From a virus, in the IMG/VR virus record IMGVR_UViG_3300035183_000435, positions 1-38,586 of that record: a stretch of 38,586 nt of DNA. The stretch is one strand, 5' to 3'. Under the pieces are notes generated by a model, which worked only from the letters and a program-made list of their open reading frames with translations, had not been told where the DNA came from and ran no database searches. This document shows positions 30,128 through 37,863 of the stretch, piece after piece. The position numbers were made by a program, and so were the translations under genes. Every line of letters begins with the position of its first letter. Position 1 is the first letter of the stretch.

Positions 30128-33100
30128 CGCGCCAGTTTGTTTATACGATCAGACTTCTGTTGGTAACGGCTGGCAATAGTATGGATGCCCTTTTCATTGA
30201 TAATAACCTGTAGACGTTCCTGTTCCTGTATGGTCTTGGTAATCGTTTCCAGCCCTCTGCCAATTAACTGCAGCGCATCATCGCTCAATCCATTGCCCGT
30301 GCCGCCTGCATACCCCGGGTGCAGCACCATACCACCCATAGCCATCATCCTGTCGTATGCCGTGGCCTTCTCCTTCCATTTGTTCAAGTCAATCTCGCCC
30401 CGGTGTACCCCGTGGAAAATATCCCGGTATTTGCCAGTCTTTTCGTGGTTGAAAATAAACTCACGCTTGTGGTATATATATGGCTTGCGACCAATAGCTG
30501 TGCTCCTGTCGCGTGGGTTGCCATCACCGGTATAACCATCAGCATATTCACCACCGGAGTAGAATGCCGCCTGTGCCGCCACAGCACGCGCCTGTGCCAG
30601 CCCTGCCACCAATGCAATCAATGTGGCCGCAATTGTGAATGGGGCCGCCGCTCCGCCCTGTGCCGCCGCCTTGCTTATTGCCACAGCAGAATTGGCAATA
30701 AGTTCCGCTACAGCAAGTGCCTGTTGTGCGCGGACAAATTTTTCGCGCTGTTTCTGCAATTTATCCAGCCTATCCTCTTCCAATTGCAGCAACTCGGCAT
30801 TACCTGAATCGGCCAAGTCGCGAGCCTGCTGCACCCGGCCGCGTTGCGCCTCGGTGAGCTTTTCAAGGTTACCAATTTGGATGGCGAGCAGTTGGTTGGA
30901 CGCGGATACGGTTGCGTCAAATACGGTTTTAATCCCATCAATAGTTGCCTTAATCCGCTCATCGTCCATCTTCTTCAAGATGGCATTTTTCTGCGCCTCA
31001 AGCTCGATGATTTTGTTTTGCTGATTTATCAATTCCTGCTCCGATGCTGCACCAGTTTTGCGCATGTTTTCCAAGCGCTGCTTTTCGTATTTCAATTGCG
31101 CGTCCAAACTCTCCGCCTCCGTTGCACCCTGTATATCCAGCAATGCCAACTGGTGGCGCTGTTCCTCATCCAATGCCGCCTCGTTGGCCTTGATTTGCGC
31201 TTGCAGTTTCTGTTTGCGGAGGTTGGCCACAGCTACATCACCCTCCATGCCAAGCAAAATAATCTGTTCCTGTTGCCCAGCATCCATTGCAGCCTTCACT
31301 CGTGCATCATAGTATGCCTGTGTGGCTGCAATCTTTTCATCTAATAAATCCTGCTCCTTGACGCTCTGCGCCTGCTGCAGTTCAATATCCAAATCTGCCA
31401 GCCGTTTTGTTTGTTCCGCTGTTGCATTGGCTGCTTCCAATTTGGCCTGTCGTACTGCTTCGATTTCCTGAATCGAGAGTGTTTGTAACTGAACGGCCAC
31501 CCGCTTGGCTACCTCAACATCATACAACCGGGCATCTGCTTTGTTAAGTATTGCCGCTGCTGCTTTCTTGTCGGCCTCGGCATTGAAAAGTATTTGTTCA
31601 CGCTGCTGCTTAAACCCGGCACGTACTTTCTCAACACCCTGCAGTTGTGTATCAATGGTAGCAGTGTTCAATGCTAACTGCGCCTCACGCAGTCGCTTCG
31701 CTTCTTCTTCGAACAACCGGTTACGGTCGGCCAAATACTTCTTCACGCGCTCCAATTCTTTTTCGCGCTCCTTCTGAGACTCATTGTTGGCGGCAATGGT
31801 GGCATCGTTACGGGTCTTTATCAATTCAAGTTCCTTATTCAGAAAATTGGTTTTCAATTCCTGCAGTTTATCTGCTGCCTCTTTGTAATCATCCGATTCC
31901 TCGCCCTGAGTTTGGCGCAGCAAATCCAGCCGTGTTTGCTGTTGTTCAATTTCCTGCTTTATCAGGTTAGCCTCATTGGTGCGATTTTTAATTCGCAGAG
32001 CAAGCAATTCCTCTGCTGACTTCTTCTCCGCCGCAGTCCGTTCCTCGGCATTCTTTATGAAACTATTCTTCAATGCATCCTGTGTGGCCTTGAAATCCTC
32101 CCCAATCTTGTTCAATTCCTCCAGCGCCTTGCCATACTTTTCCATTTCTTCGACGGCCGCCTTTGCCGCCTCCGCTTGGTCTTCAAGCGCAAAACTGGTT
32201 AGGCCAATCCAATCGCTGAAATCCTTCAATGCCTGTATAACTGTACCAATCACATCGCCAATTGCCGAGAACACTTTACCAATGATACCGCCGCTGTTTG
32301 CAAGTTTCTTAAAGTTTACAATAATCAGGATGATTACTGTGGCAATAAGGAAAATCGGATTCGCGAGTAATGATTTTCCAAGTTGCGCAAATGCACCAAC
32401 TGCGCCCTTCACACCACCGGCCAGCGTTTTGAAATCCAGTTTCGACACATTGGTTGCAAGGTTGCGCACATTGCGTGTAACGCCACCGAAATCCAATCGC
32501 AGCAGCGAGGCGCTGATTCCCTGCACATTTTGCCCAACCAATTCCAATGCGTCACCGGTTTGACCTGCGACATCATCCTTGAAATCGGCGAAACGGTCTT
32601 TCATTTCACCCAATGCGCCCTTCAGTTGCTCAAACTCAGGGCTGGTTTCATCCAATTTGAGAAGCTCATCCTGTATCAGCCGTATTTGTTTTCGCAGCGG
32701 TTCACCGCTGGCCTGCACATCGGCCAAAAATTGGTTCACGTTGCCTGTGAACTCAATCTTGGGTTTCTTCGCCGCAACCTCATCCAATGCTACACCCACC
32801 CCGGCAATTCGCTGTTTTGTTTCGGCGATTGCTGTATTGGCACCATCAATTGCAGCTACATCAAATGCAGTTTCAATCTGTTTGCCCATTGTCACGCTGG
32901 TGCTGCCCAGCGTTTGCACCGCCCCGGTGGTGTTCTGTACTGCTGCCGCCTGCTGATTTGTGGCCGCCGTAATATCGGCCATCGATTTGCGTATCTCCTT
33001 TAACTTGGCATCATAGGCCACAATGGCCGTTGGGTTGGTAGCTTTTGCCCGGGCTGCGTTTAATTCAGCCTCCTGCGCACGCAATGCTGCCAACTCCTTG

Positions 33101-33219
33101 CTATAGTTTTTGTTCGCCGCACTGACTGTGCCATACTTGGCATTGAGCGTATCGAGCTGTTTGATTACTTCATCGCCCTCCACTTTCAACGATAAAATTA
33201 TCTCGGTCAGGTTTGCCAT
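30124..33219 (-). CDS. Tape measure protein
   Basis: 1,031 residues, mostly coiled coil (e.g. AKVIKQLDTLNAKY-like start, EKKSAEELLALRIKNRTNEA, RLFEEEAKRLREAQLALN). It has a hydrophobic span LLANPIFLIATVIILIIVNF near residue 300 and an Ala-rich, hydrophobic one (FTIAATLIALVAGLAQARAV) near 900. This is the tape measure layout: it sets tail length and helps DNA pass the cell envelope. At about 0.15 nm per residue the tail would be near 150 nm, which fits a siphovirus. The gene follows the chaperone pair. Confidence 0.9.
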   Translation of the reverse strand: MANLTEIILSLKVEGDEVIKQLDTLNAKYGTVSAANKNYSKELAALRAQEAELNAARAKATNPTAIVAYDAKLKEIRKSMADITAATNQQAAAVQNTTGAVQTLGSTSVTMGKQIETAFDVAAIDGANTAIAETKQRIAGVGVALDEVAAKKPKIEFTGNVNQFLADVQASGEPLRKQIRLIQDELLKLDETSPEFEQLKGALGEMKDRFADFKDDVAGQTGDALELVGQNVQGISASLLRLDFGGVTRNVRNLATNVSKLDFKTLAGGVKGAVGAFAQLGKSLLANPIFLIATVIILIIVNFKKLANSGGIIGKVFSAIGDVIGTVIQALKDFSDWIGLTSFALEDQAEAAKAAVEEMEKYGKALEELNKIGEDFKATQDALKNSFIKNAEERTAAEKKSAEELLALRIKNRTNEANLIKQEIEQQQTRLDLLRQTQGEESDDYKEAADKLQELKTNFLNKELELIKTRNDATIAANNESQKEREKELERVKKYLADRNRLFEEEAKRLREAQLALNTATIDTQLQGVEKVRAGFKQQREQILFNAEADKKAAAAILNKADARLYDVEVAKRVAVQLQTLSIQEIEAVRQAKLEAANATAEQTKRLADLDIELQQAQSVKEQDLLDEKIAATQAYYDARVKAAMDAGQQEQIILLGMEGDVAVANLRKQKLQAQIKANEAALDEEQRHQLALLDIQGATEAESLDAQLKYEKQRLENMRKTGAASEQELINQQNKIIELEAQKNAILKKMDDERIKATIDGIKTVFDATVSASNQLLAIQIGNLEKLTEAQRGRVQQARDLADSGNAELLQLEEDRLDKLQKQREKFVRAQQALAVAELIANSAVAISKAAAQGGAAAPFTIAATLIALVAGLAQARAVAAQAAFYSGGEYADGYTGDGNPRDRSTAIGRKPYIYHKREFIFNHEKTGKYRDIFHGVHRGEIDLNKWKEKATAYDRMMAMGGMVLHPGYAGGTGNGLSDDALQLIGRGLETITKTIQEQERLQVIINEKGIHTIASRYQQKSDRINKLAR

Positions 33220-33222
33220 TGG

Positions 33223-33450
33223 TTATCGTTTTTTACTATTCAATTCACGCAACGCTGCGCTGGTGTTGGTTTTACCCATTGCTTTTTCCATCAATTCCAC
33301 GCTCTCGATATGCGCATCCAAATATGCCAATAAATCCAAGAATGTCCCAGCCTCCAGTGCTATCCTATCGGTGACCCTGCCAGATGTTGCGTGGTGCAGT
33401 GCCCGGGATAACCAATCTACGAACTGACCGTCTGCGTCTGTGGCAAAAAT
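33223..33450 (-). CDS. Tail chaperone frameshift extension (GT-like)
   Basis: A second frame, -1 to the chaperone gene, is open through its end and continues to TAA 33223-33225, 4 bp before the tape measure start. It has no start of its own and codes protein-like sequence: IFATDADGQFVDWLSRALHH, TDRIALEAGTFLDLLAYLD, ELNSKKR. A tail gene with a -1 overlapping frame ahead of the tape measure is typical of lambda G/GT-like pairs. A candidate slip site is A-TTT-TTG (33444-33450), a weak version of the usual heptamer. The fusion would be near 247 residues. Confidence 0.62.
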   Translation of the reverse strand: MFATDADGQFVDWLSRALHHATSGRVTDRIALEAGTFLDLLAYLDAHIESVELMEKAMGKTNTSAALRELNSKKR

Positions 33451-33968
33451 CGGTGCGCCCTCTGTGCGAGGTGCTGTGTTTCGCTGATATATCCGAGGAG
33501 CTCTTCGCTGCGCCTCTTTCCATAGCGGTTCATAATGCTGAATGCCATGTGCAAAAAAAAAGCCCGCGCCTCCGCATCCCCACGCATGTACGCCAGTTTC
33601 TTGGCATTGCTATCCGCATCCGGGTTGTCCGGGTCTTCATCCTCCAGCACATAATACAGACATGCCAGGTCCAGCAGGCTGTTCTCTTCGCAGATAAAGT
33701 CCAACCGGTATTTCACCTCATGGATAATGGCGAATGCCTTCACCAAGTCGTTACGATTGGCAGCCTCAATACATGCATCCAGCAGCCCGCGCAATTCCTG
33801 CTCTGTTAAATTCATTGCTGCAAATCGCTTGGCACGTTCTGCCGCCAGCCCACGCATGGCGGGAAATTCCTCCGGGTTGCGGAATGTGTAAAACTTTATC
33901 CCATTCTTGGATTTGTACGCCACCTCCATACGTGGGTCGCGTGCATTGTTTGGCTTGATTACTTTCAT
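33417..33968 (-). CDS. Tail assembly chaperone (G-like)
   Basis: 183 residues, soluble and helical (ERAKRFAAMNLTEQELRGLL, NRNDLVKAFAIIHEVKYRLD, SLLDLACLYYVLEDEDPDNP). It precedes the tape measure and its end overlaps a -1 frame. The two forms (short, and frameshifted long) would act with the tape measure during tail building, as lambda gpG and gpGT do. Sequence alone would not identify it; the call is mainly from position and overlap. Confidence 0.68.
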   Translation of the reverse strand: MKVIKPNNARDPRMEVAYKSKNGIKFYTFRNPEEFPAMRGLAAERAKRFAAMNLTEQELRGLLDACIEAANRNDLVKAFAIIHEVKYRLDFICEENSLLDLACLYYVLEDEDPDNPDADSNAKKLAYMRGDAEARAFFLHMAFSIMNRYGKRRSEELLGYISETQHLAQRAHRFLPQTQTVSS

Positions 33969-34240
33969 TGGCGGTTGGTTGTCATTGTGCGTCCGAATAT
34001 TTGCGCAAGCTCTACGCTACGCCGCATCCGGGTAATGTTATCGAAGGATTCGAGCAGAACATACGACTGTCCATTGCGCATGGTCACATGGCATTTGGGT
34101 TGTTTGTTGGCGAAGAAATCATCATCATTCCACTCCTCAATGCTGTAGATTTCCTCAACTGCAAATTGTACACGCACAATACACTCAAGTCGGGTATCTT
34201 GGTCGCGGAAAATGCGCCGGGAAGTTACCAGTGTTTCCAT
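33965..34240 (-). CDS. Small hypothetical protein, 91 aa
   Basis: Beta-rich with an acidic middle (RVQFAVEEIYSIEEWNDDDF), HVTMRNGQSYVLLESFDNI and a terminal helix (RSVELAQIFGRTM). It lies between TerL and the chaperone gene and overlaps the latter (ATGA). It may help tail assembly; no family is seen. Confidence 0.6.
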   Translation of the reverse strand: METLVTSRRIFRDQDTRLECIVRVQFAVEEIYSIEEWNDDDFFANKQPKCHVTMRNGQSYVLLESFDNITRMRRSVELAQIFGRTMTTNRQ

Positions 34241-34254
34241 TATACAAATGTGCG

Positions 34255-35529
34255 CTATATTTTGTATTTAACAAAATCGGAAAACCATGTGTTCAGGTAA
34301 TACCTGAAACAGTCGAGCAGGTGGGTCATGCGGGCGTTACGGGTCTTGTCAAGGTCCCCGCCTTGAGTTACTTCGCAGTATAATAAATCCTCAATAAGGT
34401 GCTGGCATACTGGATCAATGTACAGCATCGGATGGCGCTGCAATAGACTGTTCGTCAATACGCGGCTATTGCCCAGCCCCGGGTTGGAGCGTGGTACAAT
34501 GATCTGGCTGGCCGATAACTGCATTTCCTGCATTATTACCCGGTAATAATTCAAATCATCCAGCACCAATGCGCTGCTGTTTTGCCCACTCGCGTCACCG
34601 GTTACATAGATGTAATACTTTGGAAAGTCGCGGCGTATGGCGCGACATAGTTCATAGATGTTACTGTTCCGCAACCTGTACTCGCGGTGGATGAATATCC
34701 GGGTGCGCTCTTGATTGTGCTGGCATACCAGTGCGGTTATTGGGTCGACGTTGAAATCAAATGACACATACAATGGCAGTGCAATGTTTGGTGCCCCAGT
34801 TGGCCGTACATGGCGACCACGGTCAAATCCATAGGCAAATGGGCGACCAACGTCCACTATGTCCCAGTTACCGCGCACAAATCGCTCATAGGTAATCATG
34901 TCAAGCGTTTCCAGCGATTGCACATATTCGGGGTCGAGGTATGGGTTGTCGGCCATGCTGGCGGGTATGAATGCGCGGGGCGGTAATAAATCGCCAGCAG
35001 CCCATGGCTCATAGAACAGCTTCTTGCTGAAGTTTTGCGACGGGTTGCCGGTCATTATGATTAATTTCTTCGGCTGATGCGCACCCTGCAATATGTGTCG
35101 CCCGGCGCGTAACCGGGCTTTGTTGTACATCTTTTCCTGCAGTTCTTGGCACTCCTCAAGCAGGAACCCATTCACGTCGAACCCGTCGAACTTGGTGAGG
35201 TCTTTGTCCTTGTCGAAGTTCTCGCCGGTGAAAATTATCTGACTGCCATTCTTGAAGGTGGCAGTGTAGTTTACAAATGACATCAGGAACCGTGGAGGGA
35301 CCAGTTCGCGGAACTTCGGCAGGGTATTGTCCACCAGTTTCTGTCGATCCCGGCGTACCACTGCCCACCGGCTGCCAGGGTATATCTTGCAAAGTGCAAT
35401 AAGCAATGCCAGTGCGCCGTATGTTTTACCGCCGCCAGCAGCCCCGCCATAATACAACTCGAATATACCCGGCGTAAATGCCGCTTTAATCAACTGCTCC
35501 TGTTTTGGCGTTGGCGTGAAATTGGCCAT
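34255..35529 (-). CDS. terL: Terminase large subunit
   Basis: 424 residues. Walker A is GAAGGGKT (29-36), Walker B with catalytic Glu is GFLLEE (121-126), and a C-motif-like MTGNPSQNF is at 159-167. The nuclease domain gives D258 (YVSFDFNVDP), D312 (YVTGDASGQ) and D406 (LLDCFRYY). The ATPase drives DNA into the head and the RNase H-like nuclease cuts concatemers. The length matches short HK97-like TerL proteins. It follows a candidate small subunit by 16 bp. Confidence 0.93.
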   Translation of the reverse strand: MANFTPTPKQEQLIKAAFTPGIFELYYGGAAGGGKTYGALALLIALCKIYPGSRWAVVRRDRQKLVDNTLPKFRELVPPRFLMSFVNYTATFKNGSQIIFTGENFDKDKDLTKFDGFDVNGFLLEECQELQEKMYNKARLRAGRHILQGAHQPKKLIIMTGNPSQNFSKKLFYEPWAAGDLLPPRAFIPASMADNPYLDPEYVQSLETLDMITYERFVRGNWDIVDVGRPFAYGFDRGRHVRPTGAPNIALPLYVSFDFNVDPITALVCQHNQERTRIFIHREYRLRNSNIYELCRAIRRDFPKYYIYVTGDASGQNSSALVLDDLNYYRVIMQEMQLSASQIIVPRSNPGLGNSRVLTNSLLQRHPMLYIDPVCQHLIEDLLYCEVTQGGDLDKTRNARMTHLLDCFRYYLNTWFSDFVKYKI

Positions 35530-35545
35530 GTGCGGTGCGCGGCAT

Positions 35546-35830
35546 TTAGAAGGTGATTGGTTGACCCAGTATCATGAACACCTGTTGTTCACAATTATCC
35601 GTATCATTTACCACCATCCGCTGTGGTTTTGGAACGCTAAATTCGAACAGCTTTATCATCGCCTGCACCCTGTCGCGTGGCTGCAATTTGGCAATGTCAG
35701 CGGCAAATTGTTCGGGTGTGTATAGGGCCGTAAACTGCTCGATGTATTCAAGCGTGACTTTGCGCTTGGCCTTTGCCGTGGCTTTTTTGCCCTTATTGGA
35801 TTTATGCTGGTCTCTTTCGGTGGTTTCCAT
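35546..35830 (-). CDS. Terminase small subunit candidate
   Basis: 94 residues: a basic N-terminus (KSNKGKKATAKAKRKVTLEY), then FTALYTPEQFAADIAKLQPR, DRVQAMIKLFEFSVPKPQR. The 'LkPrDRv....lfe..vPKpQ' segment is common in short genes just ahead of TerL in Bacteroidota phages. No clear HTH is present, so DNA recognition is unproven. It is the first gene after the iteron copy at 35911-35935. Confidence 0.6.
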   Translation of the reverse strand: METTERDQHKSNKGKKATAKAKRKVTLEYIEQFTALYTPEQFAADIAKLQPRDRVQAMIKLFEFSVPKPQRMVVNDTDNCEQQVFMILGQPITF

Positions 35831-35910
35831 ACCGCTGCATCGTTTTACGGCTGATGATACCGCCTATTCGGCACAATGTACAAACATTTGCCAAATCTGC
35901 AAAATAATTG

Positions 35911-35935
35911 TTTTGCGCTGCTACCTCGTGCTGCT
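35911..35935. repeat. Iteron copy upstream of the terminase genes
   Basis: The 25 bp match the iteron at 5111-5135 at 24 positions, and the following GG also match. It lies in the 133-bp gap between the RHH-like gene and the small terminase candidate, where no gene is seen. Possible roles are a packaging-start signal, a second initiator site, or a control site. Confidence 0.6.
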
Positions 35936-35963
35936 GGCAGTGGCTGCTCGATATATTCCCTGT

Positions 35964-36134
35964 TCAGTGTTCAGATTTCTGCACCATTCCATTATTTTGC
36001 TTCAGAATTTCTTTTGCGAATTTCTCCAGCTTCGCCTCGACATAATTCTTGAAATTCGTACCGCACTGTGCGGCTCGAACTGTAAGAATCCTTACTGTCT
36101 CGTCGGATAAGTCTATGTTCTTCCTCTTCTTCAT
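35964..36134 (-). CDS. Ribbon-helix-helix-like small protein, 56 aa
   Basis: MKKRKNIDLSDETVRILTVR is a likely RHH strand and first helix, and AAQCGTNFKNYVEAKLEKF a second helix. The pattern is that of antitoxin-type or transfer-type RHH proteins, and the tail is polar. It overlaps the upstream 135-aa gene by ATGA. Length is normal for RHH proteins. It could autoregulate the pair. Confidence 0.65.
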   Translation of the reverse strand: MKKRKNIDLSDETVRILTVRAAQCGTNFKNYVEAKLEKFAKEILKQNNGMVQKSEH

Positions 36135-36538
36135 AATATTGTAATTAAAGATGGGCAGATGTACCTGAATCTGTTCTTTCCATTGTATACGATAATTCGG
36201 TTTGCATTCTGAATTGAAATTGACGGCGTTTTGTTTTTTGCCAGTTTCATGGCAAACTTCTCTTCAAAGTATTCCTTGGAAAGTGTTCCCCAATAGATTA
36301 CAGATTCGCGCGATAAGCTCCAACTAGCCTTCAATTCGACTTCAATACCATTTACAAGTATCTTCATTGATTCGGGATTTTCAGCTATTACCTGTTTCCA
36401 GACTTGCTCAACATCATCTTGATTGCTTCCGCTATGCCCAGTGTGTGAACTTGCAGTCGGCAGGGTTGAATAATCGATTTGCAGATTCAATACTTGGTTC
36501 TTGGCTCCGCTTCTAAGGTGAGAAATCTGAGTTTTCAT
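36131..36538 (-). CDS. Hypothetical protein paired with the RHH-like gene, 135 aa
   Basis: Starts MKTQISHLRSGAKNQVLNL, followed by a Ser/Gly linker (ASSHTGHSGSNQDDVEQVW), a strand-helix domain (MKILVNGIEVELKASWSLS, VIYWGTLSKEYFEEKFAM) and a C-terminal strand pair (SISIQNANRIIVYNGKNRF). I believe related proteins occur on Bacteroidota mobile elements, but cannot name a function. Coupling to an RHH-like gene leaves toxin-antitoxin as one possibility. Confidence 0.62.
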   Translation of the reverse strand: MKTQISHLRSGAKNQVLNLQIDYSTLPTASSHTGHSGSNQDDVEQVWKQVIAENPESMKILVNGIEVELKASWSLSRESVIYWGTLSKEYFEEKFAMKLAKNKTPSISIQNANRIIVYNGKNRFRYICPSLITIL

Positions 36539-36549
36539 GGCGATTTAGA

Positions 36550-36969
36550 TTAGATTGATTGGAGGAATGCGTTAACTGCGTCTTGGGTGTACTTTTTCGA
36601 GAAGTGCTGTTTTCTGTAAGGATTGCCAGCGGTGTTTAGCCACTTTCCGAACTCTACCAATTTCCGGGCAGCCTTGATGGGGGCCAGAATATCAGCAGAA
36701 GCCTCCTTATTCGCTGCCAGCTTGGCCTTGCTCTCAGCCAGCTTCTTGTCGGCCTTAACCTGTTCATTCAGGAAGAACAGCTTCCACTCGCGCTCCAATT
36801 CTTTGTCCCCGGCAAGAATCTGGCGAACAATACGATTGTGATATTCGCATCGCTGCTCGGCAGCAGCCCATCCGATATATTCAGGCTCGAAGCTCTCTAC
36901 GGTCCTGATTACCAGCATTGCATTGTAAGCATTCTTGGCGTTCTCGATTTGTTTGGCTGTGTATTCCAT
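36550..36969 (-). CDS. Helical hypothetical protein, 139 aa
   Basis: Mostly helical with a charged central coiled coil (NEQVKADKKLAESKAKLAAN) and an aromatic end (WLNTAGNPYRKQHFSKKYT). The ATG at 36969 gives MEYTAKQIENAKNAYNAM; a start at 36996 would lie nearly on the promoter. It is the first gene after a promoter-palindrome at 36994-37013. Function unknown. Confidence 0.62.
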   Translation of the reverse strand: MEYTAKQIENAKNAYNAMLVIRTVESFEPEYIGWAAAEQRCEYHNRIVRQILAGDKELEREWKLFFLNEQVKADKKLAESKAKLAANKEASADILAPIKAARKLVEFGKWLNTAGNPYRKQHFSKKYTQDAVNAFLQSI

Positions 36970-36993
36970 TTTCCGTTGTTTTAAATTGATGAA

Positions 36994-37013
36994 CAAATAT
37001 ACATCATGTATAT
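36994..37013 (-). promoter_or_regulatory. Promoter overlapped by a palindrome
   Basis: A -7 box TATATTTG (36994-37001) is overlapped by a perfect inverted repeat, ATATACAT-C-ATGTATAT (36997-37013). This is an operator-like layout. The nearby RHH-like protein is a natural candidate binder. The 120 bp upstream to 37135 hold only the tail of an interrupted frame. Confidence 0.6.
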
Positions 37014-37135
37014 GATATACACAAGCCTCCGGGCAATTATTTTTTCAGTTCTTTCGTAAGTCGCTGATTTTCAAAGGCAAAAATTTTGTTTGATTGTTCA
37101 TGCCCGGATCTCCTGGGCGCATAAAGCCGCTGGAG

Positions 37136-37399
37136 TTATGCTCCATTCCGGTGGACACCATCTATTGCATTGTACCAGCCCATCCATTGGGCGGCTAGGT
37201 CGAAGCCCCCAATGCCCGAGAAAAGTGAGCCGTGTGAAAGGCGCGAGGGCGTAACTAAATGGAATTGTTCAAAGCATTGTTCTGAACAAAACACCTCGCC
37301 ACTATTAGCACTATCATCTTTAGTTTTTCCACTCAATGTAATCTGTTTCCCACATTGTCCGCATGGGTAACTTACTCTTTTGCCAATGTATCTACTCAT
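37136..37399 (-). CDS. Zinc-finger fused to a truncated C5-methyltransferase start
   Basis: 87 residues. The first ~48 carry two Cys pairs (PCGQCGK, FCSEQCFEQF), a zinc-ribbon-like segment. Then HGSLFSGIGGFDLAAQWMGW is motif I of DNA cytosine-5 methyltransferases (SAM-binding FxGxGG). After 11 more residues the frame stops at TAA 37136-37138, so motifs IV (PC), VI, VIII and X are all missing. The same frame stays open beyond the stop to 37037 (ending LTKELKK). It is probably a remnant or a small protein that kept this part. Confidence 0.6.
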   Translation of the reverse strand: MSRYIGKRVSYPCGQCGKQITLSGKTKDDSANSGEVFCSEQCFEQFHLVTPSRLSHGSLFSGIGGFDLAAQWMGWYNAIDGVHRNGA

Positions 37400-37424
37400 A
37401 ATGCAATCGTTTTGAAATGCTATT

Positions 37425-37793
37425 TCAGCAAAACCATTTTCGATACGTTGGCAGTGTTTTGACTACCTTCATTTTGAAGTGCTCTTTCAGCATACTTCTC
37501 GTAAAGTCTTTAATATGGGTGTAGTCCATGTTAAATTCATTTTCAAAAACACCCCAAAATAGTTCGTAGTTTAAAAACGCTTTGTCATTTTCAATTTCAA
37601 ACATAAATTCGCCATTTCTGAAATAGAAAATGCTGTCAGGATAATTCACCTTGTTTATCTTAACAGTCAGTCCTTCCATTAACTGTAAGAATCTCTGCTC
37701 AGGTGTTACTTCGGGAGCGTTGATGACCGCCAACAATTCTGCTTCGCGTAACTTTAGCGCGTCTAATTCTTTCTGAGCTTCCTGTTTGTTCAT
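37425..37793 (-). CDS. Hypothetical protein, 122 aa
   Basis: A helical, Glu/Lys-rich start (KQEAQKELDALKLREAELLA) is followed by a beta-rich part (LTVKINKVNYPDSIFYFRNG, FMFEIENDKAFLNYELFWG) and a C-terminal helix. Composition is more AT-rich than the phage core. The leader is AT-rich with no Shine-Dalgarno. No family is recognised. Confidence 0.6.
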   Translation of the reverse strand: MNKQEAQKELDALKLREAELLAVINAPEVTPEQRFLQLMEGLTVKINKVNYPDSIFYFRNGEFMFEIENDKAFLNYELFWGVFENEFNMDYTHIKDFTRSMLKEHFKMKVVKTLPTYRKWFC

Positions 37794-37863
37794 GGTTGTT
37801 GTTTTTGATTAGTTTAGTTTATGAGTTGCGCGTATTTACCAGTTATGCTCCAAAATTCATCTC

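Noticed and set aside
30708-30962. An 84-codon frame in the tape measure gene that might be an internal gene
   Set aside because: It lies inside a continuous coiled-coil gene and has low-quality composition without a start context.
37037-37399. Stop-codon readthrough or recoding of TAA at 37136 to make a 120-residue protein
   Set aside because: The downstream codons do not continue a methyltransferase and other TAA codons in the window clearly end genes, so recoding is unlikely.
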